Positions 8,284-17,997 of a DNA stretch of 64,000 bases are shown here, one piece after another (the stretch's first letter is position 1; the number at the start of each line of letters is the position of its first letter). The notes under the pieces are model-generated. The model saw only the letters and a program-made list of their open reading frames with translations, ran no database searches and had not been told where the DNA came from. Source of the DNA: Weissella confusa (GTDB lineage: Bacteria; Bacillota; Bacilli; Lactobacillales; Lactobacillaceae); contig NZ_PVSN01000021.1 of the NCBI RefSeq assembly GCF_004766315.1, positions 29,814 to 93,813 of the forward strand. Direction: 5' to 3'. Made by a program: the position numbers and the translations under genes.

Positions 8284-8907
8284 ATGTTGAAATACGTGCA
8301 CACCTCATGGTTACATTTTGTCCTGGTGTATATCGCAATCATGCTAGACGGGGGGATTGCGCTGTACTTTGCACCAGTGCTATTTAAAATGCCGATGTCG
8401 GCCAGCCCATATCTATCATTGATTGTCATGATGATGCCGGTGCTGACCGGAACGGTTACGCAAATGAAGGAACGCAGTTTATATATTGCGGCCTTCCTAG
8501 GCGGCTTGCTGTTTGATATTTTTTATTCGGGTTTGATTGGTATTTCAATGATTGGTTTCCCGTTGACGGTATGGCTTGCTAGCAAGTTGCAACGTTACTT
8601 ACCAACGTCATTTATTTCATCAGTTGCGGTTTGGTTTGTGTCGATGAGCATGTACTTGGTGTTTGATTACGCTGGGTTTGGTATCATCAACCTAACCAAT
8701 TTGAACATTCCGGACTTCATTATTTTCCACATGTTCCCAACGTTGATTGTTAATTTGCTATTGTTGGTCTTGGTATACGGTCTGCTAAATTACTGGTATC
8801 ACGCAACACGTCAACCAGATATTTCAGCATATAATGTTGATGATAGTGACTTGAATGGGCGCATGCCATCATTAAATTCGAAGTCACGATCACGTTCGAT
8901 TCGTTAG
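8284..8907 (+). CDS. mreD: Rod shape-determining protein MreD
   Basis: A 207-residue integral membrane protein with about five or six helices and a charged cytoplasmic tail (residues ~175-207). The FLGGLLFDIFYSGLIGI segment in the middle is the MreD hallmark. It works with MreB, MreC, RodA and PBPs in the elongasome. It is preceded by GGAGAAG. Unlike the usual mreBCD operon, it is transcribed from its own promoter behind the antisense carbonic anhydrase gene. No terminator follows, so its transcript may run into the T-box leader downstream. Confidence 0.88.
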   Translation: MLKYVHTSWLHFVLVYIAIMLDGGIALYFAPVLFKMPMSASPYLSLIVMMMPVLTGTVTQMKERSLYIAAFLGGLLFDIFYSGLIGISMIGFPLTVWLASKLQRYLPTSFISSVAVWFVSMSMYLVFDYAGFGIINLTNLNIPDFIIFHMFPTLIVNLLLLVLVYGLLNYWYHATRQPDISAYNVDDSDLNGRMPSLNSKSRSRSIR

Positions 8908-8922
8908 TCCGGTTTGAAACTG

Positions 8923-8954
8923 TTGACTTACGACACTAATTACTTTAAAGTAAT
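8923..8954 (+). promoter_or_regulatory. Candidate promoter with palindrome before the T-box
   Basis: TTGACT (8923-8928) and TAAAGT (8946-8951) are 17 bp apart. A perfect 16-bp palindrome, ATTACTTTAAAGTAAT at 8939-8954, covers the -10 and could be an operator. Confidence 0.4.
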
Positions 8955-8964
8955 CCCATAAAGA

Positions 8965-9221
8965 TTTGATTGGACGAGTAGTCTAACGTCGGTGCTAAGA
9001 GAGTTGCGCAGAAGCTGGGAAGCAACCATCGGCCTAGATGAACCACACCCATGATTATCGATACATCACAAAATGTATCCGGATCGCCTCGTTATAGGCG
9101 CGCGCCTGGTTAAATCAGGGGCTAGAGTGTTGGTTGGTAACAACTAACAAAATTGAGGTGGAACCACGATTTTTATCGTCCTCAAGTAACCTATTTTTGG
9201 GTTGCTTGAGGACTTTTTTAT
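8965..9221 (+). ncRNA. T-box riboswitch, probable histidine specificity
   Basis: A tRNA-sensing leader. Visible parts: AGTA S-turn strand at 8978-8981, AG-bulge AGAGAG and apical GGGAAGC segments of stem I, the T-box sequence TGAGGTGGAACCACG (about 9154-9168), and a terminator with 14-nt arms at 9178-9191 and 9199-9213 plus T's. In the 3' side of the specifier loop the sequence GAACCACACC places CAC one base after the S-turn GAA and before a purine, as expected for a specifier; CAC is a histidine codon. Uncharged tRNA-His would then relieve termination and turn on the transporter below. T-box certainty is high; the histidine reading is inference. Confidence 0.85.
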
Positions 9222-9243
9222 TGCAGGAAATGGAGTACAAGGT

Positions 9244-9888
9244 ATGGATTACATGATGCAAATTATGCCAAGTTTGCTGGATGGACTTAAGATGACCATC
9301 GGTGTCTTCGCATTAACTTTAATTGGATCAGTGCCGTTGGGAATTTTGGTGGCATTGGCATTGAAATCAGATATTTTCTTGTTGCGCTGGGTAACGAATG
9401 GTTATATCTGGGTGATGCGTGGCACGCCATTGTTGCTTCAAATTGTGTTTGTCTACTATGGGTTGAGTTTAGCTCACATTGTGACATTCCCACGTTTTGA
9501 AGCCGCGGTCATCACATTTATTATTAACTATGCTGCGTACTTCGCTGAGATTTTCCGTGGGGGGCTACAAAGCATTCCGCAAGGACAATATGATGGCGCA
9601 AAAGTACTTGGTCTAACCCGCTGGCAAACGATGCGTAAGATTGTTTTGCCACAAGTGGTTAAGATTGTGATGCCATCAGTTGGAAACGAAGTGGTGACGC
9701 TGGTTAAGGATACGTCTTTGGTCTACGTTATCGGTTTGGGCGACTTGATGCGTGCTGGTAATATTGCGGCCTCACGTGACGTTACGTTGGCACCCTATCT
9801 ACTAGTCGGTTTGCTATATTTGATTTTGACGGCAGTCGCAACCGTGTTGCTACGTCGAATTGAAACGAATATGAACTACTATCGTTAA
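9244..9888 (+). CDS. Polar amino acid ABC transporter permease (HisM/GlnP type)
   Basis: A 214-residue inner membrane permease of the polar amino acid uptake family, with about five helices. The EAA loop that contacts the ATPase is present (GAKVLGLTRWQTMRKIVLPQ, about residues 119-138). I chose ATG 9244, with GGAG about 11 nt upstream; an in-frame upstream start would lie inside the T-box terminator. It is the first gene of a permease-ATPase-binding protein operon. The T-box with a probable His specifier suggests a HisXYZ-type histidine importer, known in Firmicutes as T-box regulated. Confidence 0.87.
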   Translation: MDYMMQIMPSLLDGLKMTIGVFALTLIGSVPLGILVALALKSDIFLLRWVTNGYIWVMRGTPLLLQIVFVYYGLSLAHIVTFPRFEAAVITFIINYAAYFAEIFRGGLQSIPQGQYDGAKVLGLTRWQTMRKIVLPQVVKIVMPSVGNEVVTLVKDTSLVYVIGLGDLMRAGNIAASRDVTLAPYLLVGLLYLILTAVATVLLRRIETNMNYYR

Positions 9889-9900
9889 GGAGTAAGAAGA

Positions 9901-10539
9901 ATGCTAGAAATTAAAAACTTAGCTAAGTCATATGACACGCGCACGATTTTTAAGAACATGAATCTTACAGTTAACGACGGTGAGGTTTTGAGTATTGTTG
10001 GTCCTTCAGGTATTGGTAAGACAACGTTCTTGCGAATCGTTGCTGGTTTACTACCTGCAGATCAAGGTGAGTTAATTCTGAACGGTGAGTCGCTTGATTT
10101 AACTGGTGAACGCACCGGCGCCCAAGTTGGGGTTATTTTCCAAGACTTTAATTTGTTTCCACAATATACCGTGAAGGAAAATGTGATGTTGGCACCACAA
10201 ATGGTGCACAATGAGTCAAAGGCTGAGGCTGCCGAAAATGCAGACCGCTTGCTAGCGGATTTGGGATTGACGGCCCAAGCAGACCAATATCCATTCCAGT
10301 TGTCTGGTGGACAAAAGCAACGTGTTGCCATCGCACGTGCATTGGCGATGAAGCCTGGTATTTTGGCATATGATGAACCAACATCTGGTTTGGATGCTGA
10401 ATCAACGGAACGTGTTATTGCAGTGATTAAGCAGTTGCAAGCGCAAGGTGTGACGCAATTGATTGTTACTCACGATTTGCCATTTGCTGAGGCCGTGGCT
10501 GATAAGACCTTTGATTTTGGGACGGATGTTGAACGATAG
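9901..10539 (+). CDS. Polar amino acid ABC transporter ATP-binding protein
   Basis: A 212-residue ATPase that powers the importer with the permease 12 bp upstream. Walker A is GPSGIGKTT (about residues 38-46), the Q-loop follows at FQDFNLFP, the signature is LSGGQKQR (about 137-144), Walker B ends LAYDEPTSGLD, and the switch His lies in LIVTHDLPFA. The length is slightly below the usual 240 for this family because of a short C-terminus. All catalytic motifs are intact. Confidence 0.9.
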   Translation: MLEIKNLAKSYDTRTIFKNMNLTVNDGEVLSIVGPSGIGKTTFLRIVAGLLPADQGELILNGESLDLTGERTGAQVGVIFQDFNLFPQYTVKENVMLAPQMVHNESKAEAAENADRLLADLGLTAQADQYPFQLSGGQKQRVAIARALAMKPGILAYDEPTSGLDAESTERVIAVIKQLQAQGVTQLIVTHDLPFAEAVADKTFDFGTDVER

Positions 10540-10551
10540 GGGGCTGTCGCA

Positions 10552-11385
10552 ATGAAAAAGAAGATTAACTGGCGCCGACAGATTATCGGTAACGGAATTG
10601 TGCTGGCAGTGTTAGCGTTGCTGGTTGGATTTGTTTGGTATCGCACGACGCACGCACAAGACACTTGGCGCCAAATGACGGCTGACAAAACTGTTGTCGT
10701 TGGTTTGGACGATACGTATGTGCCAATGGGCTTCCGCGACAAGTCAGGTAAGTTGGTTGGGTACGACGTTGATTTGGCACGGGCAACATTCAAGAAGTTG
10801 GGCCTAAAGGTTAAGTTCCAAGCAATTGACTGGTCAATGAAGGAAACTGAACTTGATACGGGTCACATTGATATGATTTGGAATGGTTACACGATTACAC
10901 CAGCCCGTGCCAAGAAGGTTGCCTTCTCGGTACCATACCACAATGATTCCCAAGTGTTGGTAACGATGCAACGCGATCACATTAACACGATTAAGGATAT
11001 GGCTGGCAAGACGCTCGCTGCACAAACTGGTTCGGCTGGACTAACGTTGTTTAACGACAAGCCAAAGGTGTTGAAGAGCTTCCTTGGGTCAGCGCCTGTG
11101 CAATACGACACCTTTGATAAGGCGTTGAACGACTTGCAAGTTGGCCGAGTGAATGCGGTATTGATTGATTCAGACTACGCCCGTTATTACGTTGCGCACG
11201 AGTCAAATCCAGCCGAGTTCAAGGTCATCAAGACTGGTTACGGACAAGACGCTTATGGTATCGGTTTCCGTAAGGGTGATGTAACGTTGCGTGAAAAGGT
11301 TAACGGTGTGATTAATGAGTTCAAGAAGGACGGCACACTGGACAAGATTTCTGAGCGCTACTTTGGCACGAAAAACGCAGATTAA
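10552..11385 (+). CDS. Amino acid ABC transporter substrate-binding protein
   Basis: A 277-residue family 3 solute-binding protein: TVVVGLDDTYVPMGF, GYDVDLARATFKKLG and DMIWNGYTITPARAKKVAFSVPY are typical ligand-lobe segments. The N-terminus has a basic stretch and one hydrophobic helix (about residues 13-27) but no lipobox cysteine. The protein is therefore probably anchored by an uncleaved or signal-peptidase-I helix rather than by lipid, which is unusual for a Gram-positive binding protein. It is last in the operon and followed by a terminator. Confidence 0.88.
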   Translation: MKKKINWRRQIIGNGIVLAVLALLVGFVWYRTTHAQDTWRQMTADKTVVVGLDDTYVPMGFRDKSGKLVGYDVDLARATFKKLGLKVKFQAIDWSMKETELDTGHIDMIWNGYTITPARAKKVAFSVPYHNDSQVLVTMQRDHINTIKDMAGKTLAAQTGSAGLTLFNDKPKVLKSFLGSAPVQYDTFDKALNDLQVGRVNAVLIDSDYARYYVAHESNPAEFKVIKTGYGQDAYGIGFRKGDVTLREKVNGVINEFKKDGTLDKISERYFGTKNAD

Positions 11386-11395
11386 TTGATTTAGG

Positions 11396-11427
11396 AGACA
11401 ACCTCGTGATGGGGTTGTCTTTTTTTG
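11396..11427 (+). terminator. Terminator of the amino acid transporter operon
   Basis: AGACAACCTC pairs with GGGGTTGTCT around GTGAT, followed by seven T's. Confidence 0.85.
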
Positions 11428-11447
11428 TTTGTGCGCAAGTGGTGGCA

Positions 11448-11563
11448 AAATTTACGAACAATAATTGCTTAACACCATCAACCAAAAAATTCCAACCGTA
11501 TTCGAAACGATTCAACAACTTTTGAAGGACGCAGTTAACGTTTGAAAAACGAATGTTCGGTCG
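11448..11563 (+). promoter_or_regulatory. Two PurBox-like elements upstream of ribB
   Basis: AAATTTACGAACAATAATT (11448-11466) and, on the minus strand, GACCGAACATTCG (about 11551-11563) resemble the CCGAAC-containing PurBox bound by PurR in Lactococcus and Bacillus. The rest of the 11428-11669 gap shows no FMN riboswitch consensus and no clear promoter. Assignment is by eye. Confidence 0.35.
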
Positions 11564-11669
11564 AATGGAATTTTAACCAGCTGAAAGTGGGTTGTATCAA
11601 ATCGGTTTGTCCGTAAGCTTAGTTGTGTAACCAAATCACTTCGGATGGCTAAAAGGAGAAGTTTTAATC

Positions 11670-12299
11670 ATGAAGACGACGTTTGACACAGTTGCTGATG
11701 CATTGACCGTATTGCGCCAAGGAGGCGTTATCATCTTGGCGGATGATGAAAGCCGTGAGAATGAAGGTGATCTTGTCGCGCTTGCCCAAGATATTACGCC
11801 GGAAACTGTTCACATGATGTTGCGAGAAGCGGCTGGCTTGATGTGCACGCCAGTCGGTCCTGAAATCGCTGAGCGTTTGGGGTTCACAGATATGGTGGCG
11901 GAATCAACGGACCCACATCAAACACCATTTACGTACACAGTCGATGGCACTTTTGAGGCAACTGGTGTCACAACCGGTGTGTCAGCGATGGATCGTGCCG
12001 CAACGATTCGCCAAATTGCGAACCCAATGGCTACCCGTGCTGACGTTAACGCACCTGGTCACACGCAACCTTTGACGGCCAAGGAAGGTGGTTTGGCAAC
12101 GCGTATTGGGCACACAGAGGCCGCCGTTGATCTGGCACGTTTGGTTGGGTCAGAACCAGCTGCCGTTATTATTGAAGTCTTGAAGGAAGACGGTACGATG
12201 GCCCGTCGTGATGATTTGTTTGAGATGTCTGAACGATTGGATATCCCATTTATTACAATCGAACAAATTAGTGCTTACATGACGGTGCCAGCTGTCTAA
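11670..12299 (+). CDS. ribB: 3,4-dihydroxy-2-butanone 4-phosphate synthase (RibB)
   Basis: A 209-residue RibB, which converts ribulose 5-phosphate to the four-carbon precursor of riboflavin and formate. Active-site motifs are intact: DDESRENEGDL (about residues 24-34), RRDDLFEM, and GHT in RIGHTEAAVDLARL. It is a single-domain enzyme, not the RibBA fusion common in Firmicutes, and no other rib gene lies nearby. A lone ribB suggests that the pathway is incomplete or scattered, or that the gene was retained for another reason. It is monocistronic, just upstream of the pur operon, with PurBox-like sites before it. Confidence 0.92.
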   Translation: MKTTFDTVADALTVLRQGGVIILADDESRENEGDLVALAQDITPETVHMMLREAAGLMCTPVGPEIAERLGFTDMVAESTDPHQTPFTYTVDGTFEATGVTTGVSAMDRAATIRQIANPMATRADVNAPGHTQPLTAKEGGLATRIGHTEAAVDLARLVGSEPAAVIIEVLKEDGTMARRDDLFEMSERLDIPFITIEQISAYMTVPAV

Positions 12300-12308
12300 T
12301 TAAAATGA

Positions 12309-12344
12309 TGAGAGGTTCGGATTTACATCCGGACCTCTTTTTTT
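12309..12344 (+). terminator. Terminator after ribB
   Basis: AGAGGTTCGGA pairs with TCCGGACCTCT (one G-U pair) around TTTACA, followed by seven T's. Confidence 0.85.
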
Positions 12345-12398
12345 GTCAAAAGCATCAGGTTAAACGGGAATGTTTGTTTAATTTTGTGAAGAAAACGA

Positions 12399-12500
12399 TT
12401 AAACACGAATATTTATTTTTCATTTGTATTACTTCGTGAATAAAAACTGTACATTTAGAACAAACGGTGGTTAAATCATCTTGTAAATACGAACGAAAAG
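12399..12500 (+). promoter_or_regulatory. PurBox-like elements upstream of purE
   Basis: Three CGAA-centred, AT-flanked elements: TTAAACACGAATATTTAT (12399-12416), its inverted counterpart with core TTCACGAAGTAA on the minus strand (about 12430-12441), and AAATACGAACGAAAAG (12485-12500). The first two face each other with 22 bp between the CGAA cores. PurR binds paired PurBoxes in Firmicutes, so this is a plausible control region for the whole pur operon. I could not settle on a promoter in this stretch. Confidence 0.45.
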
Positions 12501-12515
12501 AATGGGGAGAACATA

Positions 12516-13004
12516 ATGAATCGTGTTTCAGTAATAATGGGATCGATATCAGATTGGCCAACGATGAAAGAAGCGGTAGCAATTCTGGAACAATTTGATG
12601 TAACAGTCGAAACACATATCATTTCAGCTCATCGGATGCCGACGGAGATGGCAACTTACGCGGCTAATGCTCGCGAAGCTGGGGTGGACGTGATTATTGC
12701 CGGTGCTGGTGGCGCAGCTCACCTGCCGGGGATGGTCGCTGCACAAACCACATTGCCTGTTATTGGGGTGCCAATGAAGACGAAAACGTTAAATGGGGTT
12801 GATTCATTATTGAGTATCGTACAAATGCCCGCAGGTGTGCCGGTTGGTACGGTTGCTATTGGTGAAGCGGGCGCCAAAAACGCCGCTTACTATGCACTTC
12901 AAATGCTTTCAATTACAAATCAAACGTTGGTGACAGAACTTGAAGCATTCCGTGAAAAGCAAGCGCAAAAAGCACGTGAGAGTGAGGAGCAGTTACATGA
13001 CTAA
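12516..13004 (+). CDS. purE: N5-carboxyaminoimidazole ribonucleotide mutase (PurE class I)
   Basis: A 162-residue PurE, which isomerises N5-CAIR to CAIR. Motifs [12 protein letters not shown] (residues 6-17), SAHRMP (about 38-43) and [11 protein letters not shown] (about 66-76) form the active site. It is the first gene of a 12-gene, tightly packed operon, with the purK start inside its last codons. It starts at ATG 12516 after GGGGAGAA. Partner of PurK. Confidence 0.96.
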   Translation: MNRVSVIMGSISDWPTMKEAVAILEQFDVTVETHIISAHRMPTEMATYAANAREAGVDVIIAGAGGAAHLPGMVAAQTTLPVIGVPMKTKTLNGVDSLLSIVQMPAGVPVGTVAIGEAGAKNAAYYALQMLSITNQTLVTELEAFREKQAQKARESEEQLHD

Positions 13005-14118
13005 ACCCATTTTGCCACCGGCCACACTTGGGATTGTTGGTGGCGGACAACTTGGCCAAATGATGGCCTTAGCGGCTAAGCCAATGGGATATCGCGTAGT
13101 GGTGCTGGACCCACAGATTAACGCACCAGCTGCCCAAATCGCGGACCAACAGTTGGTTGCAAATTACGATGATGAATCTGCGCTACGCAATTTGGCGGAT
13201 ATTGCCGATGTCATTACGTATGAATTTGAAAATGTCAGTCAAGAAGCGTTGACAAATGCAGTGCCAGCTAAGCAGTTGCCACAAGGAACACAACTGTTGC
13301 ACATCACAGCTAACCGCTTGCGTGAAAAAACATTTATCGCGGATTTGGGATTGCCAGTTGCACCATTCGCGGCCGTCGATAATGTCGTCGCTTTGGATGC
13401 TAGTTGCCATAAGGTGTCATTACCAGCGATTCTGAAAACTGTTGAAGGTGGTTATGACGGTCACGGTCAGTGGGACATTCCAAATCAGGAAGCTTTGGCA
13501 AACTTATTGGCACACTGGGATGTGCCGGTTAACACGCCGATGATCTTGGAAAAGCAGGTGACATTTGATCGCGAGCTAAGTGTGATGGTTGCCCGTGATA
13601 TTTCGGGTGATATTAGAACTTGGCCTGTGACGGTCAATGAACATCAGAATCACATTTTGCATGTGTCAGCTGCACCAGCGTCATTATCAGACAAAATTGC
13701 GGATGAAATTGCTCACATTGCCAAAACGTTAGCGAACGCGTTGAACCTTGTTGGTGTACTTGGTATTGAAATGTTTGTGGCTGGTGACCAGGTATATGTG
13801 AATGAATTGGCACCGCGCCCACACAATTCAGGCCACTTCACCATTGAAGCAACCAACGTTTCACAATTTGAAGGGCATGTGCGTAGTGTGTTGGGATTAC
13901 CGATTCCAGAAATTAAGCAGTGGGCACCAGCGATGATGTTGAATTTACTAGGGGATGACATCAATCGCGCTCGCCGTGAGTTGGTCGACCATCCTGACTG
14001 GCATATGCATGATTACGGGAAAGATGACGTGAAGCCCGGACGAAAGATAGGGCATATCACGGTGACAGGATTACGAGAAATGAAGGCATTACGTGCATGG
14101 GGGCATCAAAAGGGATGA
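12997..14118 (+). CDS. purK: N5-carboxyaminoimidazole ribonucleotide synthase
   Basis: A 373-residue ATP-grasp enzyme that carboxylates AIR with bicarbonate and ATP. It shows [13 protein letters not shown] at the N-terminus, the ATP-grasp core ([18 protein letters not shown], about 144-161) and [15 protein letters not shown] (about 268-282). I chose ATG 12997: GAGGAG is 7 nt upstream and the frame upstream of it overlaps purE. It overlaps purE by 8 nt, so the two are probably translationally coupled. Its last bases overlap the purC start. Confidence 0.95.
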   Translation: MTKPILPPATLGIVGGGQLGQMMALAAKPMGYRVVVLDPQINAPAAQIADQQLVANYDDESALRNLADIADVITYEFENVSQEALTNAVPAKQLPQGTQLLHITANRLREKTFIADLGLPVAPFAAVDNVVALDASCHKVSLPAILKTVEGGYDGHGQWDIPNQEALANLLAHWDVPVNTPMILEKQVTFDRELSVMVARDISGDIRTWPVTVNEHQNHILHVSAAPASLSDKIADEIAHIAKTLANALNLVGVLGIEMFVAGDQVYVNELAPRPHNSGHFTIEATNVSQFEGHVRSVLGLPIPEIKQWAPAMMLNLLGDDINRARRELVDHPDWHMHDYGKDDVKPGRKIGHITVTGLREMKALRAWGHQKG

Positions 14119-14837
14119 TTACACAAGAAGCGTTGCTAACAACGGGTAAAGCAAAAGCCGTGTATGCGACTAGCGACCCACAAATTCTTTGGTTGCATAG
14201 TTTGGATCAAGCGACAGCATTGAACGGTAAGCAAAAAGAACATATTCCGGATAAGGGACGTTTGACGACACAAATTAGTAGCTTGTTATTCGAGATGCTA
14301 AATCAGGCTGGTATTAAGACACATTATCTGTCACCAGTTGATGAGACGGACATTTTGGTCACGCGTCTGACGATGGTGCCGATTGAGGTTGTGGTTCGAA
14401 ACTTTGCGGTGGGTCACTTTGCTTCACGTTTTGATGTTGAACCGATGACACCGCTTGTTCCGGTGGTTGAAGAGTATTACTACAAGCATGATGACTTAGA
14501 TGATCCGGCGCTGAATGCGTCTCAAGCGGTGGCGTTAAAGCTAGCGACACCGGCGCAATTGACAGAGATTTCTGACATTACGGCGCGTGTCAATCAATTG
14601 CTGACCGAGAAGTTTAAAACAATTGGGATTAAATTACTCGATTTCAAAATTGAATTTGGCTTAGATGACCAAGGTGCATTGGTCTTGGGGGATGAATTGT
14701 CACCAGATAATATGCGCTTGATTGACGATGCAACGGGTGCTTCGCTTGATAAGGATGTTTTCCGACGTGGCGAAGGCGACTTGCGTGATGAATATGAAAT
14801 TGTATTGCACCGTTTGAATGAAACAAAAGGAGAATAA
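14115..14837 (+). CDS. purC: SAICAR synthase
   Basis: A 240-residue phosphoribosylaminoimidazole-succinocarboxamide synthase, which joins CAIR and aspartate using ATP. Motifs: GKAKAVYATSDP near the N-terminus, EVVVRNFAVGHF (about 91-102), DFKIEFGLDDQGALVLGDELSPDN (about 177-200). ATG 14115 gives an ATGA overlap with the purK stop and the standard family N-terminus. ATG 14097 is an alternative, with an AAGG about 10 nt upstream. No purB lies in this operon, so the next step needs a gene elsewhere. Confidence 0.95.
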   Translation: MITQEALLTTGKAKAVYATSDPQILWLHSLDQATALNGKQKEHIPDKGRLTTQISSLLFEMLNQAGIKTHYLSPVDETDILVTRLTMVPIEVVVRNFAVGHFASRFDVEPMTPLVPVVEEYYYKHDDLDDPALNASQAVALKLATPAQLTEISDITARVNQLLTEKFKTIGIKLLDFKIEFGLDDQGALVLGDELSPDNMRLIDDATGASLDKDVFRRGEGDLRDEYEIVLHRLNETKGE

Positions 14838-14840
14838 CCC

Positions 14841-15098
14841 ATGTTTTTAGCTAAGATTTACGTCACATACAAGCCCTCAATTCTTGATCCACAAGGTGAG
14901 GTGATCAAATCAGCTTTGCACCGCATGAATTTTGAAACGGTTGAAACTGTGACGCAAGGTAAGTATTTTGAAGTCACGATGAACAACGATGATGAGGCAG
15001 CGGCTTACGATGAAGCAGTGGCTTATACGGAAGCGCTTCTGATTAACCCAAATACTGAAACGTATCGAATTGACCTACTTAAGTCAGTGGAGGCGTAA
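14841..15098 (+). CDS. purS: FGAM synthase subunit PurS
   Basis: An 85-residue PurS, the small subunit that bridges PurQ and small PurL. It shows the family pattern [22 protein letters not shown] and ends in [12 protein letters not shown]. It is preceded by AAAGGAGAA, 3 bp after purC. Its presence means the split PurSQL form of FGAM synthase is used. Confidence 0.95.
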   Translation: MFLAKIYVTYKPSILDPQGEVIKSALHRMNFETVETVTQGKYFEVTMNNDDEAAAYDEAVAYTEALLINPNTETYRIDLLKSVEA

Positions 15099-15100
15099 AC

Positions 15101-15778
15101 ATGAAAGCAGCGGTGGTTCGTTTTCCAGGATCAAATTGTGATTTTGATATGTATTACGCCTTGCAAGATTTTGGCGTAGACGTGGCGTTTGTCGATGAAA
15201 AAGCCACGTCACTAGCAGGTTTTGATGCAGTCTTTCTACCAGGTGGCTTTTCATATGGCGACTATCTCCGTACTGGGGCGGTTGCGCGCTTTGCACCTGT
15301 GATGGACGCTGTTCGAACAGCAGCTGATGACCACAAATTGGTGGTTGGTATCTGCAACGGCTTCCAAATTTTGACGGAAGCGGGGCTATTACCAGGCCAA
15401 CTCAAGATGAACGAGCATCCAGGTTTCATTTGTGATGAAGTGCCACTTGAAATCGCCAATCAAAACTCACACTTCTCAAAGGCGTATGAAACGCAAACGG
15501 TGATGTTGCCGGTTGCCCACGGAGAAGGCCAATATGTTGCCGATGAAGCAACATTAGAAGACTTACGCGACAACAACCAAATCATCTTTAAGTATCGAAC
15601 AAACGTGAACGGTTCAATGGATCAAATTGCCGGGATTTCAAATCGTAACGGTAACGTATTCGGCATGATGCCACACCCAGAGCGTGCGGTCGATGCGTTG
15701 CTTGGTAATACAGATGGTCAGGCATTTTTCAAAAGTTTGTTAACCCCAATTATGACGGAGGCGTTGGTAACCGAATGA
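15101..15778 (+). CDS. purQ: FGAM synthase glutaminase subunit PurQ
   Basis: A 225-residue class I glutamine amidotransferase. The nucleophile Cys is in [11 protein letters not shown] (about residue 86); the catalytic His and Glu are in [10 protein letters not shown] near residues 193-196. It opens [13 protein letters not shown], the PurQ signature. It overlaps purL by an ATGA. It is one of the few proteins here that keeps several cysteines. Confidence 0.96.
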   Translation: MKAAVVRFPGSNCDFDMYYALQDFGVDVAFVDEKATSLAGFDAVFLPGGFSYGDYLRTGAVARFAPVMDAVRTAADDHKLVVGICNGFQILTEAGLLPGQLKMNEHPGFICDEVPLEIANQNSHFSKAYETQTVMLPVAHGEGQYVADEATLEDLRDNNQIIFKYRTNVNGSMDQIAGISNRNGNVFGMMPHPERAVDALLGNTDGQAFFKSLLTPIMTEALVTE

Positions 15779-17997
15779 CAACAGCAACAACCACATATGA
15801 ACCAACCGCAGAAATGGTTCGTAATGAAAAAATTTATCTCGCATGGGGTCTGACTGAGGCCGAATATGATGCAATTGTCGCCAAGCTTGATCGACTACCG
15901 AATTACACCGAAGCAGGTTTGTTTTCGGCCATGTGGTCAGAGCACGTTTCGTACAAAAAGTCTAAGCCGGTTCTACGCACGTTCTGGTCACGCAATGAGC
16001 GCGTGTTACAAGGCCCAGGTGAAGGTGCCGGTATTTTAGATATCGGGGATGGCCAAGCGGTTGTTTTCAAGGCGGAATCTCACAATCACCCATCAGCCGT
16101 TGAACCATACGAAGGCGCTGCAACAGGAGTTGGCGGTATTCTACGTGATATTTTCTCAATGGGGGCGCAACCAGTTGCTGTCTTGGATAGTTTGCGTTTC
16201 GGTGAGCTCGACAATGCCACGACTAAGCATCTATTGGACGGTGTAATTGACGGTATTGCTGGTTATGGTAATGCCATTGGGATTCCGACAGTTGGTGGTG
16301 AAATTGGTTTTGATGCCGTTTATCAAGGTAATCCGCTAGTTAACGTGATGGCGGTTGGTGTGATTGATCAAGCAGCGATGCAGGTTGGACGTGCTGAAGG
16401 AATTGGTAATACGGTCATGTACGTCGGTGCTAAAACTGGTCGTGATGGTATTCATGGCGCGACTTTTGCGTCAGCCGAATTTTCATCAGATGAAGATCAA
16501 AATCGCTCAGCGGTTCAAGTTGGTGATCCGTTCATGGAAAAGTTGGTCATGGATGCCACGCTAAAGGTCATTCGTGAACATGGTGACGTTATTGTCGGTG
16601 TGCAAGACATGGGTGCAGCTGGCCTTGTATCATCTTCAGCTGAGATGGCGGGCAAGGCTGGCATGGGGATGCAATTGAACTTGGACCTCGTCCCACAACG
16701 TGAAGCCGGCATGACACCGTATGAATTGATGCTGTCAGAATCACAAGAACGCATGTTGTTGGTTGTGGCAGCTGGCCATGAAGCTGAAGTACAAGAGGTC
16801 TTTGAAGATGCTGGCCTTGATGCGGTTGCCATTGGAACGGTGACAGATACTGGCCGTTACGAATTGCTTTGTCATGGTGACGTGGCAGCTGATGTACCCG
16901 TTGATTTTCTAACGACGGCACCCAAGCAAGACATGCCACAAGCAACGCCAGCTCGTTTAAACGAACCAAGTGCTGATTTTGTGCCTGGCACTGTTGATGG
17001 TGCCGCAACGCTTGCTGATTTGTTGCAACAACCAATAATCGCGTCTAAAGCATCATTGTTCCGTCATTTTGACAGCATGGTGCGGGCTGATACGGTTGTG
17101 AAACCAGGTGGCGACGCTGCCGTGGTTCGTTTGCGCGGTACCAAGAAAGCATTGGCGATGACGACTGACGTGAATAGTCGTTTCACCTATCTTGATCCTT
17201 ATATTGGTGGTCAACTGGCGGTGGCTGAAGCGGCCGGTAATGTGGTTGCGACTGGCGCCCAACCGATTGGGATTACAGATTGCTTGAATTTTGGTAATCC
17301 AGACGACCCAGAAATTTACTATGAGCTAGCGCAGTCGGTGGCCGGCATCAACCAAATGGCGAAGCAGTTGAATACGCCGGTTATCTCTGGAAACGTGTCA
17401 CTTTACAACGAAACTGACGGGCAAGCTATTTATCCAACGCCGATGATCGGTATGGCTGGGTTGCACGAAGACGTGAAGATGATTACGACCATCAGTTTTA
17501 AAAATGCGGGTGATGTTATTTACGTCCTTGGTGCAACTGATGCCGATTTTAATGGGTCAGAATTACAAAAGATGATGACTGGCGATATTGCTGGTCGTTT
17601 ACGCGACTTTGACATGACGGAAATTCAAGCCACACAAGCAAAGCTACTAAACACGATTGCAGCTGATTTAGTTGCGAGTGCACACAACATTGCCGAAGGT
17701 GGTTTGGGCGTCGCATTGGCAGAAAGTACGTTTAAGACGCCATTTGGGGCAGAGGTGCAGTGGCAAGTACCAACAGCTTGGTTGTTTAGTGAAACACCTG
17801 GTCGTTTCGTGGTATCGGTGCCTGCAGTCAACGTCACTGCGTTTGAAGAATTGATGGGCGCTACCGCAACGAAGCTTGGTGTGGTTACTGCAGGTGATGC
17901 GATTCAAATGCGTACGACAACAGACGAACTCAATCTATCAAAAACAACATTGCAAAAGAACTATGAGGAGGCCATCACATGGCAACGCAACCAGTGA
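15775..17997 (+). CDS. purL: FGAM synthase large subunit PurL
   Basis: A 740-residue small-type PurL that makes FGAM from FGAR, ATP and the ammonia from PurQ. Visible motifs: [13 protein letters not shown] (about 45-57), [20 protein letters not shown] (about 102-121), [16 protein letters not shown] (about 218-233) and [13 protein letters not shown] in the second half. The length fits the PurSQL system rather than the fused 1,300-residue enzyme. The purF start lies inside its 3' end, with a 19-nt overlap. Confidence 0.97.
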   Translation: MTTATTTYEPTAEMVRNEKIYLAWGLTEAEYDAIVAKLDRLPNYTEAGLFSAMWSEHVSYKKSKPVLRTFWSRNERVLQGPGEGAGILDIGDGQAVVFKAESHNHPSAVEPYEGAATGVGGILRDIFSMGAQPVAVLDSLRFGELDNATTKHLLDGVIDGIAGYGNAIGIPTVGGEIGFDAVYQGNPLVNVMAVGVIDQAAMQVGRAEGIGNTVMYVGAKTGRDGIHGATFASAEFSSDEDQNRSAVQVGDPFMEKLVMDATLKVIREHGDVIVGVQDMGAAGLVSSSAEMAGKAGMGMQLNLDLVPQREAGMTPYELMLSESQERMLLVVAAGHEAEVQEVFEDAGLDAVAIGTVTDTGRYELLCHGDVAADVPVDFLTTAPKQDMPQATPARLNEPSADFVPGTVDGAATLADLLQQPIIASKASLFRHFDSMVRADTVVKPGGDAAVVRLRGTKKALAMTTDVNSRFTYLDPYIGGQLAVAEAAGNVVATGAQPIGITDCLNFGNPDDPEIYYELAQSVAGINQMAKQLNTPVISGNVSLYNETDGQAIYPTPMIGMAGLHEDVKMITTISFKNAGDVIYVLGATDADFNGSELQKMMTGDIAGRLRDFDMTEIQATQAKLLNTIAADLVASAHNIAEGGLGVALAESTFKTPFGAEVQWQVPTAWLFSETPGRFVVSVPAVNVTAFEELMGATATKLGVVTAGDAIQMRTTTDELNLSKTTLQKNYEEAITWQRNQ

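Noticed and set aside
11428..11669. FMN riboswitch before ribB
   Set aside because: The conserved FMN aptamer sequences are not present.
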